Source of the DNA: Holophagaceae bacterium
Lineage (GTDB): Bacteria; Acidobacteriota; Holophagae; Holophagales; Holophagaceae
Assembly: GCA_021286765.1 (NCBI GenBank)
Contig: JAJTBS010000001.1
Location: forward strand, 1 to 64,000
Direction: 5' to 3'
DNA: 64,000 nucleotides
Shown: positions 55,554 through 63,986 of the stretch, piece after piece
Position numbering within the stretch: position 1 is the first letter of the stretch
How the letters are laid out: every line of letters begins with the position of its first letter
The notes under the pieces: generated by a model
The model's input: the letters and a program-made list of their open reading frames with translations, nothing else
The model's database searches: none
What the model was told of the DNA's origin: nothing
Translations under genes and position numbers: made by a program

Positions 55554-56105
55554 ATGGAACACTTCATTCAAATGATCGGCCGGAACATGTTCGCCATCTT
55601 CGGCGCCATGGCTCTGGGCGGAGCCGCGTTCATGGTGGCTTCACGGACCGCCGTGCACAGCGTGCTCGGTTTCCTCTTCGCGATGCTCTGCATCGCGGGC
55701 TGTTTCCTCTCCCTGGAGGCCGAGTTCCTGGGGATGGCCCAGATCCTGGTCTACGCCGGGGGCATCGTGGTGCTCTTCCTCTTCGTGGTCATGCTTGTGG
55801 AAATGAGCAAGAAGAAGGAGAAGGAGGTCTTCCAACTCCAGTCCCGGTATGCCATCGTGGCGGTCCTCCTCGGCGCTGCCGCCTTTTTGGGCGTCTTCCG
55901 GAAGGTTCTCTTCGGAGCCGCCTCTCCCGAGGCCCTGGTGCTGCGTCCCGAGCTTGCCCAGGGGTTGAACGTGGCCAGCCAGAACGCCCAGGCTGTCAGT
56001 CGAGGCCTTTTCGCCGACTACCTGCTCCCCTTTGAGATCCTCAGCGTGATCCTCCTGGTGGCGCTGGTCGGCGCCGTGGTCCTGGCCAAGACGGAGCGTG
56101 TGTGA
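55554..56105 (+). CDS. nuoJ: Complex I subunit J
   Basis: 183 residues with five membrane helices. The conserved stretch EFLGMAQILVYAGGIVVLFLFVVML is the core of the family, quoted in part: AQILVYAGGIVVLFLF. It is part of the proton-translocation axis between NuoH and NuoK. The stop overlaps the nuoK start (TGATG). Confidence 0.95.
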   Translation: MEHFIQMIGRNMFAIFGAMALGGAAFMVASRTAVHSVLGFLFAMLCIAGCFLSLEAEFLGMAQILVYAGGIVVLFLFVVMLVEMSKKKEKEVFQLQSRYAIVAVLLGAAAFLGVFRKVLFGAASPEALVLRPELAQGLNVASQNAQAVSRGLFADYLLPFEILSVILLVALVGAVVLAKTERV

Positions 56106-56407
56106 TGGCCAGCATGAACGCGGTTCTCCTCGTCTCGTTCCTCCTGTTCTCCATCGGCATCATCGGCGTTCTCATCCGCCGCAATGCGCTGGTGATCCTC
56201 ATGTGTGTCGAGCTCATGCTCAACGCCGCCAATCTGAACTTCATCGCCTTCGCCCGCCACAGCGGTTCCGTCTCCGGCCAGGCCTTCGCCCTGCTGGTGA
56301 TGGGCTTTGCCGCTGCCGAGGTGGCCGTCGGCCTCGCGCTGGTGGTGGCCCTCTACCGCAAGCGCGACACCGTCCAGGTGGACGACATCAACCTGCTGAA
56401 GGGATGA
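56105..56407 (+). CDS. nuoK: Complex I subunit K
   Basis: 100 residues, three membrane helices. The central conserved glutamates are in NALVILMCVELMLNAANLNF and near AAEVAVGLALVVALYR, both required for proton transfer in complex I. ATG 56105 overlaps the nuoJ stop; a GTG one codon earlier is possible. Stop overlaps the nuoL start (ATGA). Confidence 0.95.
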   Translation: MASMNAVLLVSFLLFSIGIIGVLIRRNALVILMCVELMLNAANLNFIAFARHSGSVSGQAFALLVMGFAAAEVAVGLALVVALYRKRDTVQVDDINLLKG

Positions 56408-58761
56408 CGACGACCATGACTGCCGACACGACCCTGATGCACGCCGCAGCGACCGCCGCCTCGCAGCCGAGCACCCTGCTCTGGTTGATCCCCTTCCTGC
56501 CCTTATTCGGATTCCTCATCAACGGGCTCAGCGGCAAGAAGCTGCGGAACACCGCCATCGTCGACACCATCGCCCTGGGCAGCGTGGGCGTGGCCTTCCT
56601 GCTGACCCTCTACCACTTCGTCCAGCTGGTGGGCCTGCCCGCAGAGGGCCGCTCCCTCCACCAGAGCCTCTGGACCTGGTTCGACGTGGGCGGGGCCCGC
56701 GTGCTGGGCGGCCTCAGCACCTACAAGATCCAGTGGGCCTACAAGTTCGATGTGCTGAGCGGCTGCATGGCCCTCCTGGTGACCGGCGCGGGCTTCCTCA
56801 TCCACCTCTTCAGCACCGGCTACATGGCCGAGGAACGGAACGACGGCCGCTACTACCGCTTCATGGCCTACCTGAACCTCTTCGTGTTCAGCATGCTGAA
56901 CCTAGTGCTCGGCGCCAACATCATGATGATGTTCCTGGGCTGGGAGGGCGTGGGCCTCTGCTCCTACCTGCTCATCGGCTTCTACTTCGATAAGGAGTCC
57001 GCGGCCATCGCCGGCAAGAAGGCCTTCGTCACCAACCGCATTGGCGACTTCGGCTTCATGATCGGCTTCTTCCTGATCTTCCAGATCTTCGGAACCCTTG
57101 ACTACGACACGCTCATGGGTTCGGTGCGCGGCATTGCGAACCTTCCTGCCATCACGCTCTTCGGCATGACCCATACGGCGACCTGGTGGTTCAATCTCAT
57201 CGGCTGCTGCCTCTTCGTGGGCGCCATGGGCAAGTCGGCGCAGATCCCCCTCTATGTATGGCTGCCCGATGCCATGGCGGGTCCGACCCCTGTGTCGGCC
57301 TTGATCCACGCCGCCACCATGGTGACTAGCGGCCTCTACATGATCACCCGCCTGAATTTCATCTACGTGAATGCCCCGGTGGCCCTCTCTGTGGTGCTGG
57401 CCTTCGGCTCGCTGACCGCCTTCGTGGCCGCCACCATGGGCCTGGCCCAGTACGACATCAAAAAGGTGCTGGCCTATTCCACCGTGTCCCAGCTGGGCTT
57501 CATGTTCATGGGCATGGGGGCAGGTGCCTTCACGGCCGGCATGTTCCACGTGTTCACCCATGCCTTCTTCAAGGCCAGCCTCTTCCTCGGGTCCGGTGCG
57601 GTCATCGCCGCCTGCCACCACGAGCAGGACATGCGGAACATGGGCGGCCTGCGCAAGGTCATGCCCATCACCTTCATGTCCATGGGCCTGGCCACGTTGG
57701 CCATCAACGGCATCTTCCCCTTCTCGGGCTTCTTCTCGAAGGACGAGATCCTCTGGAAGGTCTTCGAGGGCTGGTACCAGCACGGCCACTACACAGGCCC
57801 CACGCTCAACCTGGTGGCCTGGATCCTGGGCATGCTGGGCGCCTTCTGTACGGCCTTCTACATGACCCGCCTCGTCGTCATGACCTTCTTTGGCGACTAC
57901 CGTGGCGCCGGGGACGATCCCTACCACCTGAGCGTGCCCTCCGAGGCCCACGGCCACGGAGATGCGCATGGACACGACGATCACGGGCACGATGCCCACG
58001 CCCACGCCCATGCGGATCACGGGCACGACAGCCATGCTTCCCATGGCGCCTCGCACGGCCATGGCGATCATGGCGATCACGGCTCCCATGGCCACGGCCC
58101 CACGGAAGTGGTCTGGAACATGTGGCTGCCGGTGGCCATTCTGGCAGGCCTGGCGGTGGTGGGCGGTTTCCTGAACTATCCCGAAAGCCTGCACCGCGTG
58201 GCGCCCCTCGTGCCCGCAGAGATCTTCAGCAAGTGGATCGAGCCGCTGCTCTACCAAGTGGCGCCTGCCCACCACGGCGAGCACGTGCCTCCGGCCATCG
58301 AGTACGGCCTCATGGCTTGGGCGACCTTCGTCTGGGCCCCCGGTGCGATGGTGCTGGCCTGGATCATCTACAAGAAGGATCCCAGCTGGAGCCGCGCCAA
58401 GGCCTTTGTCACCCGCTTCCCGAACCTGTTCCGCTGGGTGAATGCCAAGTACTACGTGGACGAGTTCTACGAGTGGGCCATCATCGGGCCCCTCAAGCGC
58501 TTCTCCGCCCAGCTCTGGAGCTTCGACACCTGGGTGGTGGACGGCATGGTGAACGGCGCGGCGCGCGTCACCCTCATCTGGGCCGAACTCATGCACTGGG
58601 TGGATGAGTATCTGGTCGATGGCGCTGTCGACCTGACCGAGTACATCGTCCAGGAGACCAGCGGCGTGTTCCGCGGGCTGCAGAGCGGCCGTGTGCAGCA
58701 CTACGCCTTCGTGATGTTCCTGGGCTTCCTCGCCTTCGCCGTTGTGAAATTCCTCGTCTAG
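56404..58761 (+). CDS. nuoL: Complex I subunit L with histidine-rich insertion
   Basis: 785 residues, over 100 longer than typical NuoL. The antiporter-like core is normal (WEGVGLCSYLLIGFYFD; LPDAMAGPTPVSALIHAATM; HAFFKASLFLGSGAVIAACH). Between the core and the last helices lies a ~52-residue insertion (about 514-566) holding 19 histidines in HG/HD/HA repeats. It probably forms a surface loop able to bind Zn, Ni or protons. The C-terminal lateral helix region follows. Overlaps nuoK by 4 bases. Confidence 0.94.
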   Translation: MTTTMTADTTLMHAAATAASQPSTLLWLIPFLPLFGFLINGLSGKKLRNTAIVDTIALGSVGVAFLLTLYHFVQLVGLPAEGRSLHQSLWTWFDVGGARVLGGLSTYKIQWAYKFDVLSGCMALLVTGAGFLIHLFSTGYMAEERNDGRYYRFMAYLNLFVFSMLNLVLGANIMMMFLGWEGVGLCSYLLIGFYFDKESAAIAGKKAFVTNRIGDFGFMIGFFLIFQIFGTLDYDTLMGSVRGIANLPAITLFGMTHTATWWFNLIGCCLFVGAMGKSAQIPLYVWLPDAMAGPTPVSALIHAATMVTSGLYMITRLNFIYVNAPVALSVVLAFGSLTAFVAATMGLAQYDIKKVLAYSTVSQLGFMFMGMGAGAFTAGMFHVFTHAFFKASLFLGSGAVIAACHHEQDMRNMGGLRKVMPITFMSMGLATLAINGIFPFSGFFSKDEILWKVFEGWYQHGHYTGPTLNLVAWILGMLGAFCTAFYMTRLVVMTFFGDYRGAGDDPYHLSVPSEAHGHGDAHGHDDHGHDAHAHAHADHGHDSHASHGASHGHGDHGDHGSHGHGPTEVVWNMWLPVAILAGLAVVGGFLNYPESLHRVAPLVPAEIFSKWIEPLLYQVAPAHHGEHVPPAIEYGLMAWATFVWAPGAMVLAWIIYKKDPSWSRAKAFVTRFPNLFRWVNAKYYVDEFYEWAIIGPLKRFSAQLWSFDTWVVDGMVNGAARVTLIWAELMHWVDEYLVDGAVDLTEYIVQETSGVFRGLQSGRVQHYAFVMFLGFLAFAVVKFLV

Positions 58762-58797
58762 TCCTTCCCTGCCTAGCCTTCATGGTTTGGAGTCCCC

Positions 58798-60480
58798 ATG
58801 TTCACCGCTAATACGACACTGATGCTGGTGGCGACCTTCCTGCCCGTCCTGGGCGCGCTGGTCCTCCTCTTCGTGCCCAAGGGCCAGCGCCGCATCTTCG
58901 AGATCGGCTCGCTCATCACCATGATCGCCAGCCTGCTGCTGAGCCTGCCCTTCTGGTTCGGCTACGACCGAGCCAGCGACGCGGTCCAATGGGCCGGGGC
59001 CTGGACCTGGATCCCAGCCTTGGGCGTGAAGTTCAGCGTGGGCATGGACGGCATCAGCCTCCTGCTCTGGCTGCTGACCACCTTCATCGGCCCCATTGCC
59101 GTCGCCTGCTCCTTCAAGTCCATCGAGGAGCGGCACAAGGAGTACTACATCTGGATGCTGGTGCTCCAGACCGCCATGCTCGGCGTGTTCATCACCCAGG
59201 ACATGTTCCTGTTCTACCTGTTCTGGGAAGTGATGCTGGTGCCCATGTATTTCCTCATCGGCATCTGGGGCGGTCCGCAGAAGCTCTACGCCGCCATCAA
59301 GCTCTTCCTCTACACCCTGGCCGGCTCGGTGCTGATGCTGGTGGCCATCCTGGCCATCTACTTCCTGCAGCACAAAGTCACGGGCGCCTACGACTTCTCC
59401 CTGGCCAGCTTCCAGGCCATGGCGCCCGTCATCGCGCAGCAGAGCAAGACCTACCAGCACCTCATGGCCCTCGCCTTCTTCATCGGCTTCGCCATCAAGG
59501 TGCCGATGTTCCCCTTCCACACATGGTTGCCGGACGCCCACGTGCAGGCTCCCACGGCCGGTTCGGTGATCCTGGCCGCCATCCTGCTGAAGATGGGCAC
59601 CTATGGCTTCGTCCGCTTCCTGCTGCCCATCCTGCCCACGGCCACCAAGGAATTGCTGCCCTGGTTCATCGCCCTGGCGCTCATCGGCATCATCTACGGC
59701 GCGCTGGTGGCCATGATCCAGAAGGACATGAAGAAGCTGGTGGCCTACTCCTCCGTGAGCCACCTGGGCCTCTGCATGCTCGGCCTCTTCGCCTTGAACC
59801 CCTACGGCATCAAGGGCGGCCTCTTCCAGATGATCAACCACGGCATCAGCACCAGCGGGCTCTTCCTCGCGGTGGGCATCGTCTACGAGCGCCGGCACAC
59901 CCGCATGATCGCCGACTTCGGCGGCCTTTCGAAGACCATGCCCGTCTACGCCACCATCTTCATGATCATGACCATGAGCAGCATCGGCCTGCCCCTGCTG
60001 AACGGCTTCATCGGTGAGGGCGTCATCCTCATGGGCTCCTTCCAGGCCTTCCCCTGGGCCGCCGTGGTCGCCACCCTGGGCATCATCCTTGGCGCCGCCT
60101 ACATGCTTTGGATGTTCCAGCGCGTCATGTTCGGACCCATCACCGCCGTCAACGAGAAGATGGATGACCTGAGCCTGCGCGAGGTGCTCTACTTCGCGCC
60201 CCTGGTGGCCGCAGCCTTCTGGATCGGCCTGTATCCCAAGCCGGTCATGGATGTCATGGACGCCCCGGTTCGCAAGCTGGTCGAGCAGGTCACGCCTGGC
60301 TTCCACGCCGCCGAAGCCCTTGCGGCCAAGCAAGCCGCCGCCGCCAAGCTGGGCATGCAGGGCATGGCTGCGCCGGCCCATCATGAGGCTGCTCCTGCGG
60401 GCCATGAAGCCGCCGCGGAAGGCCATGCCGCCCACGAGGCTCCGGCCCATGAAACCCCAGCCCACGGCGGAGGCCACTGA
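58798..60480 (+). CDS. nuoM: Complex I subunit M with His/Ala-rich tail
   Basis: 560 residues, 13-14 membrane helices. Proton-pumping signature segments include FWEVMLVPMYFLIGIWGG, FHTWLPDAHVQAPTAGSVIL and VAYSSVSHLGLCMLG. The last ~45 residues are Ala/Glu/His-rich with eight histidines (for example GHEAAAEGHAAHEAPAH), an extension not found in E. coli NuoM and similar in style to the NuoL insertion. 36-base gap from nuoL; stop overlaps nuoN start. Confidence 0.95.
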   Translation: MFTANTTLMLVATFLPVLGALVLLFVPKGQRRIFEIGSLITMIASLLLSLPFWFGYDRASDAVQWAGAWTWIPALGVKFSVGMDGISLLLWLLTTFIGPIAVACSFKSIEERHKEYYIWMLVLQTAMLGVFITQDMFLFYLFWEVMLVPMYFLIGIWGGPQKLYAAIKLFLYTLAGSVLMLVAILAIYFLQHKVTGAYDFSLASFQAMAPVIAQQSKTYQHLMALAFFIGFAIKVPMFPFHTWLPDAHVQAPTAGSVILAAILLKMGTYGFVRFLLPILPTATKELLPWFIALALIGIIYGALVAMIQKDMKKLVAYSSVSHLGLCMLGLFALNPYGIKGGLFQMINHGISTSGLFLAVGIVYERRHTRMIADFGGLSKTMPVYATIFMIMTMSSIGLPLLNGFIGEGVILMGSFQAFPWAAVVATLGIILGAAYMLWMFQRVMFGPITAVNEKMDDLSLREVLYFAPLVAAAFWIGLYPKPVMDVMDAPVRKLVEQVTPGFHAAEALAAKQAAAAKLGMQGMAAPAHHEAAPAGHEAAAEGHAAHEAPAHETPAHGGGH

Positions 60481-61943
60481 TGACCGGCTTCGCTCAGGGG
60501 CTACTGGCGGCGCTCCTCCGGGACACGCCCCTCATCACGCCTCAAATCTTCCTGATGACCGTGGCCACGCTCATGCTCTGGCCTGGCGACCTCTTCTTCA
60601 ACCGGAACGAGAAGCACAAGTGGGCGCCCGTCACCCTGGTGATCCTGGCAGTCACGGCCTTCCTGGTGACCCGGGTGCCGGACGGTGAGGGCTTCTCCCG
60701 CATGTTCCGCATGGATGGCCTCACCCGGGGCTTCCAGCTGCTCTGCATCCTGGCCTCGGCCGGTGCCGTGCTCCTGAGCGTGAAGCTGCTGGATAGCCTG
60801 AAACAGCAAACGGTCGAGTACTACGCCCTGATCCTGTTCTCGCTCTCGGGCATGCTCTTCCTCTGTGGCGCTTCCGACCTGATCTCGATCTATTTCAGCA
60901 TCGAGCTCATGGCCATCTGCATCTACATCCTGGTGGCCTACCTGCGGGACCGCGCCACCAGCGTGGAAGCGGGCATGAAGTACTTCTTGCTGGGGGCTTT
61001 CTCCAGCGGCATCCTCGTCTACGGCATCAGCCTGCTCTACGGCGCCGCCGGCGGCGTGACCACCAATCTGGCCGATCTGAATCAGGCCCTGGCCCTCACA
61101 CCCACCACCAGCAGCCTGCTGGTTTACACCGGGGTCCTGATGGTCTTGGTGGGCATGGCCTTCAAGGTGGCTGCGGTGCCCTTCCACATGTGGGCGCCGG
61201 ACGCCTACGAAGGCGCTCCCACCCCCATTACGGCCTTCATGGCTACCGCCCCCAAGGCCGCGGCCCTGGCGGCCTTCCTTCGCGTGTTCGGCACGGGGTT
61301 CCATGGCGTGTCCAGCGATTGGGTCCTGCCGCTCTGCTACATCGCCGGGGCCAGCATGGTCCTGGGGAACGTGGCGGCCGTGAAGCAGGAGAGCATGAAG
61401 CGCCTGCTGGCCTATTCCAGCATCGCCCATGTGGGCTACATGCTGCTGGGCGTGCTCTCGGGCGATCCCAAGGCCGGCGCTCAGGCTGTCTGGCTCTACA
61501 TGCTCATCTACATCGTGATGAACACCGGGGCTTTCGCCGTGGTGATCTACCTGCAAGGCAAGGGCGAGGGCGAGCGCATCGAGGACTTCAAGGGCCTGGG
61601 CCGCAAGCACCCCGTGCTGGCCTTCGCCATGATGATCTTCCTGCTGAGCCTGGCGGGCATCCCGCCCCTGGTGGGCTTCTTCGGGAAGTTCTACCTGTTC
61701 AAGCTGGCCATCGAGCAGGGCTTCGTCACCCTCACCGTCCTCGCGCTGCTGACCAGCGCCGTGAGCGCCTACTACTACCTGGGCGTGGTGAAGGAGATGT
61801 ACTTCAAGGAACCCGAAGGCGAGGCCATCCCCATGGGCGCCGCCCAGGTCTTCATCGTGACGGTGGCCTGCATCCTGGTGCTGGTCGGCACGGCCTTCGG
61901 CCCCTGGCTGCTGGACTGGGCAGGACGAATTTTCTGGGTTTGA
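60480..61943 (+). CDS. nuoN: Complex I subunit N
   Basis: 487 residues, the third antiporter-like subunit. Recognised segments: DLISIYFSIELMAICIYILV, VPFHMWAPDAYEGAPTP, MKRLLAYSSIAHVGYMLLG and SLAGIPPLVGFFGKFYLF. ATG 60480 overlaps the nuoM stop (TGATG). It closes the nuo operon and is followed directly by a two-part inverted repeat and strong terminator. Confidence 0.96.
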   Translation: MTGFAQGLLAALLRDTPLITPQIFLMTVATLMLWPGDLFFNRNEKHKWAPVTLVILAVTAFLVTRVPDGEGFSRMFRMDGLTRGFQLLCILASAGAVLLSVKLLDSLKQQTVEYYALILFSLSGMLFLCGASDLISIYFSIELMAICIYILVAYLRDRATSVEAGMKYFLLGAFSSGILVYGISLLYGAAGGVTTNLADLNQALALTPTTSSLLVYTGVLMVLVGMAFKVAAVPFHMWAPDAYEGAPTPITAFMATAPKAAALAAFLRVFGTGFHGVSSDWVLPLCYIAGASMVLGNVAAVKQESMKRLLAYSSIAHVGYMLLGVLSGDPKAGAQAVWLYMLIYIVMNTGAFAVVIYLQGKGEGERIEDFKGLGRKHPVLAFAMMIFLLSLAGIPPLVGFFGKFYLFKLAIEQGFVTLTVLALLTSAVSAYYYLGVVKEMYFKEPEGEAIPMGAAQVFIVTVACILVLVGTAFGPWLLDWAGRIFWV

Positions 61944-61945
61944 AA

Positions 61946-62024
61946 GCTCTCCGGGGGCACCTCGCTTGTGCAACTACCCCGGTTTCCCTCGAACAAGCCC
62001 GGCGGAGCCGGGCTTGTTCTTTTT
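61946..62024 (+). terminator. Composite repeat and terminator behind nuoN
   Basis: The first part begins GCTCTCCGGGGG and pairs with TACCCCGG (to about 61982). The second part is a perfect 12-bp stem AACAAGCCCGGC/GCCGGGCTTGTT (61992-62018) with a GGA loop and the tail CTTTTT. This layout is shared with the element behind fabI at 43978. Confidence 0.92.
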
Positions 62025-62133
62025 CCTTCGGCGAGGCTTTTCGCGAATCGCAGGCTCGCCCGCGCCACGGTTTTGCCTTTGCCGTACACTGAGCAGCGCG
62101 GGGTGACCCGCGCCTTTCTTGACTGGGGCCGGC

Positions 62134-62415
62134 ATGATCTTCAAGCGGAAGGTGGATGCGGATCCGGGGGAACGGGCCCTCTGGGGCGACCTCATGTCCC
62201 TGGGCTTCGTGTTCCCCATCGCCATCACCCTGGGCTTCTTCCTGGGGCGCTGGATCGGGGGCTGGTTCGGACGGCCGGCGGCGGGGCAATGGGTCGGCCT
62301 GGTCTGGGGCATCGCCACGGCCTTCTACGAGCTCTACAAAGTCAGCCAGCGCATGTCCCGGCGGGACGAGGCCGAGTTGAAGCGCCTCCAGAACGAGAAG
62401 GATCCCGATGCCTGA
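62134..62415 (+). CDS. atpZ: AtpZ/AtpI-type small membrane protein of the ATP synthase locus
   Basis: 93 residues with two helices (SLGFVFPIAITLGFFLGRWI; WVGLVWGIATAFYELY) and a charged C terminus. This pattern, with GRWIGGWFG, is that of AtpZ (F0F1 ATPase-associated, putative Mg2+/Ca2+ channel or assembly factor). ATG 62134 chosen; a TTG five codons earlier is in frame. Overlaps the next gene by 8 bases. Confidence 0.78.
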   Translation: MIFKRKVDADPGERALWGDLMSLGFVFPIAITLGFFLGRWIGGWFGRPAAGQWVGLVWGIATAFYELYKVSQRMSRRDEAELKRLQNEKDPDA

Positions 62416-62806
62416 GCCTGGGGATGATGGTGAGGGCCACCTGAGGCGGGTGACGGGGGCCATGGTGATCCTGGGCCTGCTGGGCATCCCCCTCTGGGGC
62501 TTCCTGCGCTCCTGGACCGCCGCCCTGGTCTTCGCCGTCGGCTCCCTGACCAGCCTGGCCTTCTGGGCCCTCCACCGGGTGCTGACGGCCCGGATGCTCA
62601 CCCCATCGGTGCGCCGCCGGTGGCTCTACGGCTTCCTGTCCCTGGGCAAACTGGCATTGATCGCCCTGGTGCTGCGTGGGATGATGGGAAATTACCCGGC
62701 GGAAGCCCTGCCGCTGGCCCTGGGAGTGCTCCTCTTCGTGGCCGGCATCCTTCTGGAGGCCTTGCGCCTGATGTTCCAGAAGCCTGAAGCCACGCCACCC
62801 GAGTGA
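62408..62806 (+). CDS. atpI: AtpI-like assembly protein
   Basis: 132 residues with four hydrophobic helices (about 15-33, 37-56, 68-90, 96-115). Position before atpB and size fit the ATP synthase I family, which helps assemble the c-ring. Sequence conservation is weak, so identification relies on context. It is followed by atpB after 12 bases. Confidence 0.7.
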   Translation: MPEPGDDGEGHLRRVTGAMVILGLLGIPLWGFLRSWTAALVFAVGSLTSLAFWALHRVLTARMLTPSVRRRWLYGFLSLGKLALIALVLRGMMGNYPAEALPLALGVLLFVAGILLEALRLMFQKPEATPPE

Positions 62807-62818
62807 GGTCTGACCGAC

Positions 62819-63550
62819 ATGGAACACCACGCATCGTTGCTCGCCCAGTGGCTCACCCACGCGTTGGGCCTCGCCCAGCACCCCTGGCCCGGCTTCGCCC
62901 ATGGCACCCCTCTGTCCGTGCTGGAACGGTACGACCACCTGCTGAACGCCGCCCTGGCCGCCCTGCTGGCCATGCTGATCACCGGGTTGGTGCGGAAGAA
63001 CCTGGCCCGCATTCCGGGGGGGCTGCAGCAGACCTTCGAGGGCGTCGTCGGCGGCCTGAAGGAAATGATCAACGACAACATCGCCCACCACGGCGAGAAG
63101 TACCTGCCCTTCATCGGGACCATGGCCCTGTTCGTCTTCTTCAACAACCTCTTCGGCCTGCTCCCCGGCCTCAGCCCCGGGACCAGCAACTGGAACGTCA
63201 CCTTGGGCGCGGCGCTGGTGGTGTTCGGTTACTACAACTTCCACGGCATGAGGGAGCAGGGCTTCGTGAAGTACTGGGCCCACTTCGCCGGCCCCATCTG
63301 GTGGCTGGCCCCCCTCATGTTCCCCCTGGAGATCCTGGGCCTGCTCAGCCGCATCCTCAGCCACTCCCTCCGTCTCTTCGGCAACATCGCCGGCGAGCAC
63401 GTGGTGGCGGGCATCTTCTTCGGCCTGATGCCCATCCTGCTGCCGGTGCCCATGATGTTCCTGGGCCTCTTCTTCGGTCTGATCCAGACCTTCGTGTTCA
63501 CGATGCTGGCCACGATCTATTTGAGCGGCGCCGTCTCCCACGAGCATTGA
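62819..63550 (+). CDS. atpB: ATP synthase F0 subunit a
   Basis: 243 residues. The proton half-channel helix carries the essential arginine (SHSLRLFGNIAGEHVV), and the final helix has FGLIQTFVFTMLATIYLSGA. The N-terminal part includes NLFGLLPGLSPGTSNWNVTLG, common to this family. It forms the stator channel against the c-ring. Spaced 92 bases from atpE. Confidence 0.95.
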   Translation: MEHHASLLAQWLTHALGLAQHPWPGFAHGTPLSVLERYDHLLNAALAALLAMLITGLVRKNLARIPGGLQQTFEGVVGGLKEMINDNIAHHGEKYLPFIGTMALFVFFNNLFGLLPGLSPGTSNWNVTLGAALVVFGYYNFHGMREQGFVKYWAHFAGPIWWLAPLMFPLEILGLLSRILSHSLRLFGNIAGEHVVAGIFFGLMPILLPVPMMFLGLFFGLIQTFVFTMLATIYLSGAVSHEH

Positions 63551-63642
63551 GCCTCCAGACATCGCCGCACGATTTCTGTTCGAATCGCATTCAACCGCCT
63601 GCGGGATTCCGAACCCTCCAGGCAACACCAAGGAGCACCACC

Positions 63643-63939
63643 ATGAAGAAGTTCCTCACCACCGCCTTCCTCTTCACCCTGGCCGCCGTCGCCTTCGCAC
63701 AGGTCCCCGGCGCCCCCCAGAAGAGCCTCTTCGAAGGCCAGTTCGTGGCCCACCTCTCCCTCGCCATCGCCGCCGCCGGCTGCGGTCTGGGCCAGGGCAA
63801 GGCCGTGGTCGCTGCCTGCGAGGGCGTGGCCCGCAACCCCCAGGCCGCCGGTGCCATCCGCACGACCATGATCATCGGCCTGGCCCTCATCGAGGCCCTC
63901 GTGATCTACGTGCTCGTGGCCGCCTTCGCCATCAAGTAG
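63643..63939 (+). CDS. atpE: ATP synthase F0 subunit c with signal-like N terminus
   Basis: 98 residues. The first ~20 residues look like a cleavable signal peptide (KKFLTTAFLFTLAAVAFAQ), followed by the two-helix hairpin. The ion-binding carboxylate Glu is in ALIEALVIYVL. Gln in GLGQGKA sits where Na+-type c subunits have Gln32, but the residue after Glu is Ala, not Ser/Thr, so proton coupling (as in chloroplasts) is more likely. A terminator follows at once, so atpF/H/A/G/D/C are not in this operon. Confidence 0.95.
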   Translation: MKKFLTTAFLFTLAAVAFAQVPGAPQKSLFEGQFVAHLSLAIAAAGCGLGQGKAVVAACEGVARNPQAAGAIRTTMIIGLALIEALVIYVLVAAFAIK

Positions 63940-63956
63940 GCGTTCCTTGTTCCGAG

Positions 63957-63986
63957 CGGGGCGTCCATGACTGGGCGCCCCGTTTT
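63957..63986 (+). terminator. Terminator behind atpE
   Basis: A 7-bp stem CGGGGCG/CGCCCCG with a 12-nt loop and TTTT tail, 17 bases after the atpE stop codon. It marks the end of the atpZ-I-B-E unit. Confidence 0.8.

Noticed and set aside
57940-58102. The His codon repeats in nuoL as a CRISPR-like or tandem DNA repeat
   Set aside because: The units are irregular, stay in frame and simply reflect His/Gly/Asp-rich protein sequence; there are no regular spacers.
63643-63939. Subunit c as a sodium-dependent form because of the Gln in GLGQGKA
   Set aside because: The second helix has EALVIY without Ser/Thr after the glutamate; the same Gln occurs in proton-type chloroplast c subunits.
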